Made by a program: the position numbers and the translations under genes. Shown in pieces: positions 25,984-36,063 of a stretch of 64,000 nucleotides of DNA. Within the stretch, counting starts at the first letter, position 1. Each line of letters opens with the position of its first letter. This DNA is from Rivularia sp034931125. GTDB taxonomy: Bacteria; Cyanobacteriota; Cyanobacteriia; Cyanobacteriales; Nostocaceae. The notes beneath the pieces were generated by a model. That model was not told the origin of the DNA. It searched no databases and worked only from the letters and a program-made list of their open reading frames with translations. The stretch spans positions 1 to 64,000 of the forward strand of contig NZ_JAYGHM010000003.1 of assembly GCF_034931125.1 (NCBI RefSeq). Reading direction: 5' to 3'.

Positions 25984-28900
25984 ATGCCTGTAAAAATAGA
26001 ACTTTTCAGCCGTTATCAATTACGTAGTAAAGAAACCGATTCAACTCTATTATTATTGCCGGTGATTGAAATTAAACCGGCTGATAGTCCTAATTTTCCG
26101 TTTATTTCTTCGATTGAAGTTACGGTTTTAGGTCAGCCTTTGGAGTTATCAAAGGAAATTCAGTCGGCTTATAAAAGTGTCAATTTTACTACTAATAGAT
26201 TACTTAAACTTAATTCTCCGCAACGGTTGAGACAAAGTGAGTGTATCTGGGATGAAGCTTTACCCAAAGGAATTAATTTGACTTTGCGGGTAACTGTGGA
26301 GTATTTCGATTCCGATGATACGGATAAAGCGATTTTATCTGTGAAGAAGACCGCTACGGCTGATTGTAGTATCTGGACTTTTGCTGTGGAAAATGCTCGT
26401 TTGAGAAATTTGTCAGCTTCAGAAGAAAATGGCGATCGCGATACACATGAAGATACTATCAGCGAAACTCCGATTCTGAATCATGCTTCGGTTGTTTCGG
26501 CAAAATCGGATATCACTTATCCCGGTTGGTTTGCGATCGATTTCGGTACTTCTAATTCTACGGTAACGCTTTACGACCCCAAGGTAATTGTTACTCCCCA
26601 TACTTTACCCAGCGAACAAGAGGAAAAGTTAAGCGAAAAATTAGCGTTTTGGTTGACGGAACGTCCGGTGGATGAAATACCGGGTATCGGTCGCGATGTT
26701 TGGGAAGGTGAGTGGCAAAAGTTATTTAATCATCTCAGTAAAAACTTGGAGGATTTTAATCCGGCAAATTTACAGCTTTTACGAGGAGAACAGCTTTTAG
26801 ATGCAATTAAGGAAATAGAAATCTGTCTGAGCAAGCGTTTGGGCTGGTTCCGTCGTTCTGCTAGTAAGCGATTAAATCAAATTTATCATCAAGTGTTTCG
26901 GGTTCCAGCTTTGGAATGGCAAAGTTTGTTACCCGTGGAGTTGGATAAGGATAGACGGTTAAATGAAATTCCTTCGGAGTTGGAGGTAACTAATTTAGAA
27001 CCTTCCTTACCAACTCAAGACCCCGGAAAAGTTAAAGTGATGTTGGGAGAGCAAGCATATCAGCATAGATTAGATGCTATCAAACAAGGGGAAAGAATTG
27101 ACGGTCGTTTTTTGCATTCCCCCAAACGTTATTTTGGTCAAGAACGCAGTTTTGATATAAGTTTGGATGGTAAGGAAGATACTATTCCAGTAAATCAGCT
27201 TTTGCAGGCTGCTTACGCTCAGTTGATTGAGTTAACCCAAAAATATCGGCAGCGTTATCCCGGTAAATGCAGCGATGGTGAGTTTTATCGTGCAGTTTTG
27301 ACCTATCCCACCATAGCTTCCCCGTTTATCCGTCGGGAAATCGAAGCTTTAGTTAAGAAGCTGGGTATTGAAGATGTCCAAATGGCTTACGATGAAGCTG
27401 TTTCGGCTGCTATTTTCTTTTTATGGCAAGAATTTGGTGGAGATTTAAATTTAGGGATAGAATCTTTCAAAAGTCGCTGTCGTCGAGACGGTCATAAATG
27501 GTGGCAAAATGTTTTAGTCTTGGATATTGGTGGTGGAACTACCGATTTAGCCTTGATTCGACTGACATTAGAAGAAATTGACCCCTTTGAACCTACCGAA
27601 GATAAAGGTGATGGCGGTCGTTATTATAAACTTACACCAAAACTGTTGGGATCTTCCGGTCATTTACAGTTAGGTGGGGAACTGATTTCGCTACGATTAT
27701 TTTTGTTGTTAAAAGTTGCGATCGCAGATTGTTTATTAAGTGCGGTTGCGGATGGAATTTTACCAAAAGATGTATTGAAAGTCCAACCGGAAGAATTGAA
27801 CGAACGCTTTTTAGATAACGGTAAATATCGCAAAGGTTCGCTTTTAGCTTGTGTAGATAAAGAAATTCGCGAAGGTGATACCTACAAGGAAGCTTTAAAT
27901 GACGCGGAAAAAATCTTACCAACTCGCTGGAAAAATAGTTCATCCCGCTCTCAAACATTTTACGACCTTTGGGAACACGCTGAAAATGCCAAATTAGCTT
28001 TAGGACAAAAAGGTTCTACAGTAAATGCACCAGAAGCAATATTCGCTTTAGATGGACGACAAATCTCGGAATTACTTGCTCAAAATGATATTCAATTACC
28101 CATAGATGTAGTTGAAAAAATCGGTGTCACCCTGACGGGAGAGCAATTCGATAAAGCCGCTACACCCGTAATTCAAGAAGCAATTGGTATCGCTTCCGGG
28201 TTAATTGAAAACGCTTTTAAATCCAAGTTTGTCAGCGAGATAAATTTAATCAAAGAAGACGTAGCACAAGTTAAGAAGGAACAGGTAGACTGGTTAATTT
28301 TATCCGGAAAAACTTGTAATTTGGAACTTGTAGAGCGCGAACTTTACCGAGTATTTAGTAAATCCGATTACTTTGTCTGGAACGAAGAAAGAGTCACCTT
28401 TGAACCAGAATACACAAAATTAGCCACATCTGCTGGAGCTTGCTTTGCCGAAAAGTTGCGTCAACTAAGCTTTTCTCCCCAAGAGTCCAAAGATTTACTT
28501 CGGAAAGGAGCAAATCAACTATATATAGATGTCAAAAACTTATTTTACTTCCTACCTTGCTCCTTCGTTAGAGAAGTTATAGGTGGAAGTCCCGTTCCCA
28601 TTTTTCATGCTGGACAAGAGCTTTATCAACTCAAAGCTGAAGAAGGAATGGCTAAATTACGCAGCGATTGGTTGGGAATGCAGCTAACCAATAATATCAG
28701 AAGACAAGACTTTGAAAAAATGAAGTTACAGTTATGGGGAAGCTTTAACGGTGACGCTTTAATGAAAAAATTAGGAATTACCGAAGATGACTTTAAAAAT
28801 AATATCAAAGTTCAATTTGAAATCAATCAAAAACTAGATATAGATTTATTGCTTTGTCGCGGCATACCTCACTATTTAATACCCGTAAATATTCCCAGCA

Positions 28901-29421
28901 TAGACGCAGCAAAAGCCATTGGTAATCAAGAATTAATTACCGACGAATCACAAGTAATCTGCGACATAGCCGTTAACGTCGTCGAAGCAGCAAATGCATT
29001 AAAAACAGATGCACATACAGTATTATTTAAAGCTGGTAAAGATTGTAGCAAAGAACTACGAGTATTTCGCTACGAAAACGACACAAATCAACCGCAAACC
29101 ATCGGTTTAATAGCCGAACTTCCACCATTTCCAGCTAGCGGAAAACACACATTTTACTTTCAATTTCGCAACCCCCAATCTAACAAATGGGAGTTAATTG
29201 GAGAACTATCTCAACCAGCAGTCAGCAGCGAATATCCTTGTCGTTATTATGTCACCTTGGACTTTAAAGGAACACTACGAGTACATCCCTTTGAAGTACC
29301 TTATTGGACATCCAATAATCCAGAAGTTCTCAAACAAGAAGGATGTATTTTTAGAGATACCTTACAACCACAATCTACCAACGTAGAAGCCGAAAGAGAT
29401 CCATTTTGTGGTATGCATTAA
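25984..29421 (+). CDS. Large Hsp70/actin-like ATPase (SrfB-like)
   Basis: The protein has 1145 residues. After ~175 N-terminal residues of beta-rich character comes phosphate-binding motif 1, DFGTSNST (186-193), and later motif 2, DIGGGTTDLA (514-523), the two nucleotide-binding signatures of the actin/Hsp70 superfamily; LILSGKTCNLELVERELY (~775) fits the adenosine motif region. The ATPase domain has long inserts. The C-terminal ~350 residues have no known fold to me. No membrane segment is seen. Partnered with the dynamin-like GTPase upstream. A joint role at membranes, or in defence or stress, is inference only. Confidence 0.75.
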   Translation: MPVKIELFSRYQLRSKETDSTLLLLPVIEIKPADSPNFPFISSIEVTVLGQPLELSKEIQSAYKSVNFTTNRLLKLNSPQRLRQSECIWDEALPKGINLTLRVTVEYFDSDDTDKAILSVKKTATADCSIWTFAVENARLRNLSASEENGDRDTHEDTISETPILNHASVVSAKSDITYPGWFAIDFGTSNSTVTLYDPKVIVTPHTLPSEQEEKLSEKLAFWLTERPVDEIPGIGRDVWEGEWQKLFNHLSKNLEDFNPANLQLLRGEQLLDAIKEIEICLSKRLGWFRRSASKRLNQIYHQVFRVPALEWQSLLPVELDKDRRLNEIPSELEVTNLEPSLPTQDPGKVKVMLGEQAYQHRLDAIKQGERIDGRFLHSPKRYFGQERSFDISLDGKEDTIPVNQLLQAAYAQLIELTQKYRQRYPGKCSDGEFYRAVLTYPTIASPFIRREIEALVKKLGIEDVQMAYDEAVSAAIFFLWQEFGGDLNLGIESFKSRCRRDGHKWWQNVLVLDIGGGTTDLALIRLTLEEIDPFEPTEDKGDGGRYYKLTPKLLGSSGHLQLGGELISLRLFLLLKVAIADCLLSAVADGILPKDVLKVQPEELNERFLDNGKYRKGSLLACVDKEIREGDTYKEALNDAEKILPTRWKNSSSRSQTFYDLWEHAENAKLALGQKGSTVNAPEAIFALDGRQISELLAQNDIQLPIDVVEKIGVTLTGEQFDKAATPVIQEAIGIASGLIENAFKSKFVSEINLIKEDVAQVKKEQVDWLILSGKTCNLELVERELYRVFSKSDYFVWNEERVTFEPEYTKLATSAGACFAEKLRQLSFSPQESKDLLRKGANQLYIDVKNLFYFLPCSFVREVIGGSPVPIFHAGQELYQLKAEEGMAKLRSDWLGMQLTNNIRRQDFEKMKLQLWGSFNGDALMKKLGITEDDFKNNIKVQFEINQKLDIDLLLCRGIPHYLIPVNIPSIDAAKAIGNQELITDESQVICDIAVNVVEAANALKTDAHTVLFKAGKDCSKELRVFRYENDTNQPQTIGLIAELPPFPASGKHTFYFQFRNPQSNKWELIGELSQPAVSSEYPCRYYVTLDFKGTLRVHPFEVPYWTSNNPEVLKQEGCIFRDTLQPQSTNVEAERDPFCGMH

Positions 29422-29433
29422 CAGTGAACAGTG

Positions 29434-29562
29434 GTAGGGTGTGTTATGGCGCGATCAATGATTTTAATTGTTACGAAATATGGATGTTTCGTGGCTAACG
29501 CACCGTTTTATGTTTGGTTATATGTGAAATTTGATGGTGCGCTGCGCGACAACGCACCCTAC
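29434..29562. repeat. GTAGGGTGTGTT...AACGCACCCTAC palindromic repeat
   Basis: Inverted ends GTAGGGTG(T/C)GTT and GACAACGCACCCTAC enclose ~100 bases, with an inner GCTAACGCACCG. Related shorter units lie at 21812-21883, 30283-30350 and 42583-42620. Confidence 0.75.
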
Positions 29563-30390
29563 AATTAATTTATATTTTTAAATTGAGGGAATTTTTTAAT
29601 TAACCTAAGTTAAGCTATACGCCTTCTTAATCCTCCCTTCTCTTACTTAATTAAATATACGTTTAATTTATTACAAGCACATCTCATATAATCCCCATTA
29701 TAATGAGATAATTACTTACTTTTTACTTCAAGTTGTATATTTAATAGCCGAAAAAAAAAATTTAATAAAGATGCCAAAATTTTTTATTATTATTAGTTGT
29801 TTCGTGGTAATATTTTTTATAGGAAGTTTTTTTTATAATGGAGAGGCTTGCCTACTTTAAAAATTTTGTTTATATTCCCATTATAAAAAAAATACTATTT
29901 ATTTTATTTAATTATCGCATATTTTCACCCTTTTTAATTTTTTTTTGCGCTCAAATAAAATTGAAAATCAAAACAACATTTTGAATTATGATGTATTACG
30001 GTATTTTCAATTTTGTAACCTAAAGTTATACATATTTGTGCCGTGACGTACCCTACAAAATTACTGTTATTGCTCTCCCCAAAAACCTCTTTTAAATAGC
30101 TCGAAATCTAATGCTTAGAAAGCGAACAAGCATAAATCTTGTCCGCGTGTGATTACCAAAAATATAATACCTGACAATTGAAGTACTAATGTACTATTTA
30201 CTAGAAATATAAGTTAATTTTGCGCGATCGCCGTCATTTTAATAAAATAAACTTATGCGCTTATCGTTTTAAGATTTGATGATGCGTTACGACATTTCCA
30301 ATTTATAACCTAAAACCTTATATCCTGAGTGCCGTAACACACCATACAAGTATAATTATCAATTAGCAATACTTCACTGATAATTGATAC
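29563..30390. other. AT-rich intergenic region with no gene
   Basis: Long T and A runs occur at 29740-29960. A GTGCCGTGACGTACCCTACAA half-unit at 30040 and a fuller unit at 30283-30350 belong to the dispersed palindromes. No coding frame stands out. Confidence 0.4.
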
Positions 30391-31401
30391 ATGAAACTTC
30401 TCCCAACTTTACTCAAAATTGGCGGAATCACTTTAGGGCTGGTAATATTCGCGGTGGTTGTCTTTTATTTCTGGGCTAGTTCTAATGGTTATCCTCGTAA
30501 CAAGTATGCGGAAATTATAGATTACCCAGCTACAGCACCAACTAATAAAGATGAATTCACGCTGATTACTTACAATATCGGTTATCTTTCTGGTTTAACT
30601 AATAATCAAGCTGTTAGTAGGGAGAAAAAGCTGTTTGATGACAACCTTAAAACTGTTGTTGGTGCGCTTAAGCCATTAAATGCTGATTTTATCGGTTTGC
30701 AAGAAATTGATTTAGGTTCCAAACGTTCGTTTAAGGTCAATCAAGTTTTGGAATTAGCCAAAGCACTTTCATTTAATCAAGCAGGAATAGCAATCAATTG
30801 GGATAAAACTTACGTACCATTTCCTTACTTACCATTTTCCGCTCACTTTGGCAGAATCTTATCTGGACAAGCGGTATTAAGTCGATATCCTATTACAAAT
30901 AATAAACGCATAGTATTAGATACAGTTGCCAGCAAACCTTTTTTCTACAACGCTCTTTATTTAGATAGAGTCGCACAAGTAAGCGAAATTCAAGTTGATA
31001 ATCGTTCTGTTATTATCATTAACGTTCATTTAGAAGCCTTCGACGCACCTACCCGTCGCAAACAAACTGAATATATCCAAAAACTTGTTTCTGAATACGT
31101 CGATAAATATCCGGTATTATTAATCGGTGATTTTAATAGTACAGTTCCTCCCATACCCGAAAACCCGCAACCGACTGTGGATATTTTGTTAAAAACTGCT
31201 TCAATTAAATCGGCTTTACCACCAGAAGCGTTAGATAATCCTCAAATTGCTACCTTTCCATCGGATAAACCTACTGTTAAATTTGACTATGTTTTTTATA
31301 CTCCTAAAAATATAGAAGTAACAGAATGGAGAATAGTTGATGAAGTAAAACAAGCTTCCGATCATTTACCCGTAATGGTGAAGTTTCGGTTTAAGGATTA
31401 A
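30391..31401 (+). CDS. Endonuclease/exonuclease/phosphatase family protein, membrane-anchored
   Basis: The protein has 336 residues. Residues ~8-29 are a hydrophobic anchor or signal. The EEP fold is visible: FTLITYNIGYL (Asn), GLQEIDLG (catalytic Glu, metal), GQAVLSRYPI, INVHLEAFDAPTRR (His region), LLIGDFNSTVPP (Asp-x-Asn) and the final ASDHLPVM (Asp-His). All catalytic positions are present. It could act on phospholipids, sugars or nucleic acid outside the cytoplasm. I see no partner gene. Confidence 0.85.
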   Translation: MKLLPTLLKIGGITLGLVIFAVVVFYFWASSNGYPRNKYAEIIDYPATAPTNKDEFTLITYNIGYLSGLTNNQAVSREKKLFDDNLKTVVGALKPLNADFIGLQEIDLGSKRSFKVNQVLELAKALSFNQAGIAINWDKTYVPFPYLPFSAHFGRILSGQAVLSRYPITNNKRIVLDTVASKPFFYNALYLDRVAQVSEIQVDNRSVIIINVHLEAFDAPTRRKQTEYIQKLVSEYVDKYPVLLIGDFNSTVPPIPENPQPTVDILLKTASIKSALPPEALDNPQIATFPSDKPTVKFDYVFYTPKNIEVTEWRIVDEVKQASDHLPVMVKFRFKD

Positions 31402-31554
31402 GAATTGGGAATTGGGGATTGAGCATGGGGTTTAGAATCGCTTATCTTTCAAAAATATTATTTCTGTAACCCACCTATAAGACCTGTAAAAATAAAAAAG
31501 TTAGTAGTTAATTATTAATAGTGAGTAAGAAACTAAAACAAAAAGAACAAATAA

Positions 31555-31622
31555 ACAGCCCGCGAAGGCGGGTTTTGTAATTGTAGCCCCACTCTTCTAG
31601 AGTGCGGGCGGATTCTAAACCC
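31555..31622. repeat. GCCCGCGAAGGCGGG repeat with CCCCACTCTTCTAGAGTG hairpin
   Basis: AGCCCGCGAAGGCGGGTTTT is followed by GCCCCACTCTTCTAGAGTGCGGGC. A close relative lies at 38185-38285 (GCCCACGCAGGTGGGC, then CCCCACTCTTCCAGAGTG). Such repeats are widespread in cyanobacterial intergenic DNA. Confidence 0.7.
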
Positions 31623-31637
31623 TATTCCCCATTCTCC

Positions 31638-32753
31638 ATGTCCAACCTAAACAAATTATTAAATACCAAAAACTCAAAGTTAGCTTGGTTACTGCGGTTA
31701 CAACTATTAGGGCTGCGAACCGAGTTACAGGAAGCTTTGAAAACAGAAGGCTCTGACCCTGGAAGCGATATTTGTCAGGAACTTCTACAAGAATTAGATG
31801 TAATTTTAGAATCTAATATTCAAAGTAATAATACAGCAGAAATTCCTTCTTGGGAAGATGTTTTAGAACCAGTTGCAAATCAACATCCTACCCAGCTTAA
31901 ACTAAAACCGATCGCACAAACCTTACTTACCCATAAAGAACTATCGCAATACATCGGCGAATATCAGTTCCACAGTACCGATGATGCTCAATTGTGGAAC
32001 GAAATGCAGCGACTGCTGTTACGGGTACCTCATAAACTTGCTGATAAATTGCGATCGCAACTCCTCAACCAAGCAACTACATTAGGTGCAACTGAAGACA
32101 AGGTTTCTCTACGACAACTCGCGTTTCCCACCCACGAACATATTTATTCGGGTTTAAAAGGCAATATTCAAGCATCGGGGCTGTGCTTTTCTAATTTGGT
32201 TAATTTTGACGAGCGACTGCACCAAAGTGGTAGTGAAGATATCTTAGGTGCGATCGTTTCTACCTATCTCAAATTTATCGAAGTAGATCCGCATTTACAC
32301 CATGCTTTAAGAAGTGTCGATCGATTCGGCGTTCGTTCCCTAAATTCAGTAGATAAACCCAAGTACATCGCCGCATTAATAGAACGGTTTCACCGGATAG
32401 AAGTAACTTTAAATACTGATATGTCGTTAAACTTACGTACCAGAATTGACTTAGACGAAGCCATACATTCACTAATCTATTTACCATGTGTTGACCGCTT
32501 TTCCTGGTGGGGAAAACTGCAACAAGAAGCCCGTCAAACCTTGGAAGTAGCAGTACAGCAAGCGCGTCAAGCTGGAATAAGCGTCCAGATTCGTCCTTTA
32601 TGGGGAACCTATGCTGATGTTTACCCCTTTTCTAAAGACGACTTGCAAGTAGATGTAGGAGGTATACCCGGAGAAGTTTCTGCTTGTCTGCGAGTTTACG
32701 CCAAAATCAACGACGAAGTTCTTCCTGGAAGAGTTTTATTTCGTTCGTCATGA
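31638..32753 (+). CDS. Hypothetical protein, 371 aa
   Basis: I start at ATG 31638 (MSNLNKLLNTK); the longer frame from 31602 reads through an intergenic repeat. It is a soluble, mostly helical protein in its first half (LLRLQLLGLRTELQEALK), with a better conserved-looking C-terminal half (GGIPGEVSACLRVYAKIN). I recognise no family or motif. It stands alone between a phosphatase-like gene and cysK. Confidence 0.65.
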   Translation: MSNLNKLLNTKNSKLAWLLRLQLLGLRTELQEALKTEGSDPGSDICQELLQELDVILESNIQSNNTAEIPSWEDVLEPVANQHPTQLKLKPIAQTLLTHKELSQYIGEYQFHSTDDAQLWNEMQRLLLRVPHKLADKLRSQLLNQATTLGATEDKVSLRQLAFPTHEHIYSGLKGNIQASGLCFSNLVNFDERLHQSGSEDILGAIVSTYLKFIEVDPHLHHALRSVDRFGVRSLNSVDKPKYIAALIERFHRIEVTLNTDMSLNLRTRIDLDEAIHSLIYLPCVDRFSWWGKLQQEARQTLEVAVQQARQAGISVQIRPLWGTYADVYPFSKDDLQVDVGGIPGEVSACLRVYAKINDEVLPGRVLFRSS

Positions 32754-32775
32754 AAAATTAGTACTTGTAGTACTT

Positions 32776-32932
32776 GTAGGTTGGGTTAGGCGGAAAATTA
32801 ATCTTGAACATATATACTAACCATTTAATTCCGCCGTAACCCAACATCATGATTCGTGGACTATGCGAGCATATCGATGTTGGGTTACTTATGGTAATAA
32901 ACCAATTTACTTTCGTGTCTAACCCAACCTAC
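32776..32932. repeat. MITE-like palindromic repeat GTAGGTTGGGTT...AACCCAACCTAC, copy 3
   Basis: Ends match the tandem pair at 22457-22783; the inner sequence differs (GCGGAAAATTAATC, CCGCCGTAACCCAACATC). It is located between convergent genes and could act as a bidirectional terminator. Confidence 0.75.
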
Positions 32933-32960
32933 AAGCTAACCTTTAACCTTTGACCTTAAA

Positions 32961-33929
32961 TCACCCAACCGTAGCCACTTCCCTACCCAAATCTTGAAAC
33001 ATCGGGGTACTCAAATATCTTTCCCCGAAGGAAGGCTGAATCATCACAATCAAACGTCCCTTGTTTTCCGGACGCTTGCCGATTTCAATTGCTGCACACA
33101 AAGCCGCACCGGAGGAAATACCCGATAGTATTCCTTCTTCTTTTGCTAAACGTCTTCCCATTGCCATCGAATCTTCATCATCAACGGCAATTATCTCATC
33201 AATCAAATCCTTACGCAGAACTTCTGGGATAAATCCGGCACCTATACCTTGAATTTTGTGAGGCCCCGCTTTTCCACCACCAAGGACGGGACTGTTTTTT
33301 GGTTCTACCGCAATTACTTTGAAACTGGGCTTGCGCTGCTTGAGTGCTTCCCCAACTCCGGTAATGGTTCCCCCGGTACCGACACCAGCAACGAGAAAAT
33401 CAACTTCTCCGTCGGTATCTTCCCAAATCTCTTCTGCGGTGGTTTCGCGGTGAATTTGGGGATTGGCTGGGTTACTGAATTGCTGCAACATAAAGGCATT
33501 TTCCGTACTAGCCACAATTTCTTCGGCTTTAGAAATTGCCCCGCGCATTCCTTCTTGGGCTGGTGTTAATTCCAAAGCAGCACCGTAGGCTTTGAGCATG
33601 GCTCGTCTTTCTAAACTCATACTTTCGGGCATTGTCAAAATCAAACGGTAGCCAAGTGCAGCCGCCACCATTGCCAATCCGATTCCCGTGTTACCAGATG
33701 TTGGTTCTACTAAAATGCTTTTTCCGCGTTCAATTAATCCTTGTTCTTCTGCGGTTTTGACCATATTCGCAGCAATGCGGTCTTTTACCGAAGCTGCTGG
33801 GTTCATTCCCTCCAACTTCACCACAATTCTGGCAACGCATCCTGCCTGTTGAGGAATTTTATTGAGTTCAACTAATGGTGTTCTACCGATAAGTTGTGTG
33901 ATGTCGTGAGCAATTCGCATTTCTTTCAA
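32961..33929 (-). CDS. cysK: Cysteine synthase A (O-acetylserine sulfhydrylase)
   Basis: The protein has 322 residues, normal length. PLP-binding lysine is in PAASVKDRIAANM (~46); the substrate loop EPTSGNTGIGLA and the phosphate-cradle GVGTGGTITGVGEALK are present, and SGISSGAAL near the end. It makes L-cysteine from O-acetylserine and sulphide in the cytosol. It stands alone, transcribed leftwards. Confidence 0.93.
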   Translation of the reverse strand: MKEMRIAHDITQLIGRTPLVELNKIPQQAGCVARIVVKLEGMNPAASVKDRIAANMVKTAEEQGLIERGKSILVEPTSGNTGIGLAMVAAALGYRLILTMPESMSLERRAMLKAYGAALELTPAQEGMRGAISKAEEIVASTENAFMLQQFSNPANPQIHRETTAEEIWEDTDGEVDFLVAGVGTGGTITGVGEALKQRKPSFKVIAVEPKNSPVLGGGKAGPHKIQGIGAGFIPEVLRKDLIDEIIAVDDEDSMAMGRRLAKEEGILSGISSGAALCAAIEIGKRPENKGRLIVMIQPSFGERYLSTPMFQDLGREVATVG

Positions 33930-34794
33930 CCCTTTACTGTATTTGTTGTAAACAAAATTGTTTATTTTATACTTACTTCTTGCACCATTCTTAATAACAA
34001 AAAGAGGCTCTATACTCTCGTTTCCAGGATTTGGATGCTCGGCTTGCCGATTATTGCAACTGATGCAAGATGTTAGTTTTAATACTTTTTTAATAAATGA
34101 AATATTAAGAAATATTAATAATTTTAAAGCGATCGCCGAAATCTTTCCGATTTTGCGTCTCTACCATTTTATGTTATTTAGAGCAAAATTCCAAACTTTA
34201 ACTATCTTCAAGTAGATATTTGATGACTGACAACGCAGATAGTCGCGCTACTTTTCGTCGAGCAAATATTGTTTTGATTTCTGCTAAAACGAATAGGTTT
34301 GGGAACGTTAAATCAACAATTGATTCTCAAAACCTTTGTAAAACAATAATTGCAGCTTCTTTAATATCTATCTAATAGCTCTTATAACGAGTACAAAAAA
34401 GATCGAACCCCACTTTATAAGTACTAGCACCCCTACCTAAAAATACTAGAACCCATACCCAAAAAAAATCTTAAATCCTTGCCATGATTGAATTGTAAGT
34501 GCTTGAGTACAACCCTAATTAATCTAATAATTTCAAGGGCGATCGCCATGAGTCTTCACCTGGAAGCTGACTGATATAACAGCTATAGGATTTACGCAGA
34601 GATTCCCCTCTACCCCTCCGTTAATTCGGGGGGGCTTCTTAAAACCCTCTATATAAAGACTGCGTGTCAATCATCTATCTACACAATCTTAGATATTCAT
34701 TTTTATTTAGTTAAACATCAAAACCTACGACAGTATACAAAATCTACACTTATATACTGTTTCATTGGCTTCAGTTTACGCAATTAAAAAAGCC
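33930..34794. other. Intergenic region, no gene seen
   Basis: 865 AT-rich bases with two GCGATCGC sites. A GC-rich inverted motif CCCCTCTACCCCTCCG / CGGGGGGGC lies at ~34607-34636. Open frames here are short and unlike proteins. Confidence 0.4.
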
Positions 34795-35184
34795 ATGATG
34801 AAATTAAAACTTGTAAATATATTTGCTGTTTGTTTAATTACTCTAACGGTGCTTTTTCCCAGCTTAGCAGTATTTGGGATGGTATGGGAGCAACATCTAA
34901 AGTTTATAGAAATGCAGCATATACCTTCATATCATCAAAGTATAAAAAGCGAATCCGCACCTGGATTAGAAATTAGTTCTTTGACAAATGATGCAAATGC
35001 AACAAAACTAAGTTTATCTAATAACTATCAAATTCTTCATTTGTGGAGATGGCTTTTTTTACTTTTACCATTTTGTATAGGAGTTGCAGTTTATTTATAC
35101 GACAGATATTTAGTTTTCCGCGCTAATATGCATCAACAACAAGTAGAAATGTTGGAAAAGTTATGGCAGCAATTTGAAAAGTAG
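34795..35184 (+). CDS. Small membrane protein with two helices
   Basis: The ATG at 34795 (MMKLKLVNIF) is the sensible start, giving 129 residues. Membrane segments are at ~7-28 and ~83-102, with a periplasmic loop of ~50 residues between and a charged C-terminal helix (HQQQVEMLEKLWQQFEK). The family is unknown. It is followed by two small genes 20 and 2 bases apart, so a three-gene operon is likely. Confidence 0.6.
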   Translation: MMKLKLVNIFAVCLITLTVLFPSLAVFGMVWEQHLKFIEMQHIPSYHQSIKSESAPGLEISSLTNDANATKLSLSNNYQILHLWRWLFLLLPFCIGVAVYLYDRYLVFRANMHQQQVEMLEKLWQQFEK

Positions 35185-35204
35185 TAATAAGAGTAAAAAA
35201 TATT

Positions 35205-35459
35205 ATGTCTTCAGAAGTACGTCAAAATCAGTATTATAGTTTAATCGAAGAACTATTAAAATGTCCTAACGGTCAAGAACCAGAACTTATAGAAGCTAAT
35301 TCTGAGCTATTAGATGCAGATTTTATCAAGTTAATGATGCAGGTTGCAACATCATTTGCTCATAACGGCAATGAAGATGGTGCGAAGTTTTTAATTCACA
35401 TTGCACGAGAATTATCTAAACAATTAGGATTTTACCCTGAAGTTCCAAAGAAGGAGTAA
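35205..35459 (+). CDS. Small helical protein, resembling N-termini of cyanobacterial CHAT/TPR proteins
   Basis: The protein has 84 residues. The pattern YYSLIEELLKCPNGQEPELI, then ANSELLDADFIKLMMQVA is, from memory, a recurring ~80-residue module at the start of large cyanobacterial TPR-CHAT proteins. Here it stands alone with its own stop, so it could be a free-standing domain or the leftover of a larger gene. The next gene starts two bases after the stop. Confidence 0.65.
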   Translation: MSSEVRQNQYYSLIEELLKCPNGQEPELIEANSELLDADFIKLMMQVATSFAHNGNEDGAKFLIHIARELSKQLGFYPEVPKKE

Positions 35460-35461
35460 AA

Positions 35462-35773
35462 ATGCTGTTGACGGCAGATGAGGCACAAAAAATTGCTTTA
35501 GAATTTCTGATTACAGAATGGAATATCTCCGCTGAATATAGAGACTGGTTTACAGTAATTGATTGTCGCCTCCTAAGTCAAAGTTGGTATACTATCGAAA
35601 TTGCGATCGCAGGTTTTCCCGATAAATGGTACTTCCAAGTTTACGATACCGCAGAATGCGACCCCAACTACACATTCATCTCGCCAATTCGCGGTTGTGA
35701 AGGATATACCGACCTTACCGATCTCCCGGAATTACTCGCAGAAGTATTAGTTTGCGAGCGTAATTCTCGATAA
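35462..35773 (+). CDS. Hypothetical protein, 103 aa
   Basis: A small alpha/beta protein: an N-terminal helix (TADEAQKIALEFLITEW), then strands with WYTIEIAIAGFPDKWYFQVYD. The shape is like YcgL/SUKH or immunity-type small domains, but I cannot assign it. It is tightly coupled to the upstream gene (2-base gap) and followed by a terminator. Confidence 0.65.
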   Translation: MLLTADEAQKIALEFLITEWNISAEYRDWFTVIDCRLLSQSWYTIEIAIAGFPDKWYFQVYDTAECDPNYTFISPIRGCEGYTDLTDLPELLAEVLVCERNSR

Positions 35774-35813
35774 CATAGTTCGTAGTTTAAAAATTAGTTT
35801 TGCACGTTTGTTC

Positions 35814-35846
35814 GGGTTTTCTTCTAGTAAGAAAACCTTTTTTTTA
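35814..35846 (+). terminator. Rho-independent terminator
   Basis: GGTTTTCTT and AAGAAAACC pair around a CTAGT loop and are followed by eight T. It ends the three-gene operon 34795-35773. Confidence 0.85.
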
Positions 35847-36063
35847 CTGTTTTTCTGGTTCCCAAGCTCTGTCTCCGAGTATCTTAAATAATACAAAACA
35901 TTAATGACAGTCAAACTGATTTATTATTAATTTGCGATAAAACACGTATTTTTGCTATTAACAAACTTTTAATAATCTAAAAATCATTCAATAGTCATAT
36001 TTATTGTAATGCATAATATGTTATATTAATAATGCCTTATAATCTACAGAAAAATGTTGTCAA

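Noticed and set aside
33894..34215. Two short plus-strand frames after cysK
   Set aside because: AT-driven composition, overlapping each other and the start of cysK; no recognisable pattern.
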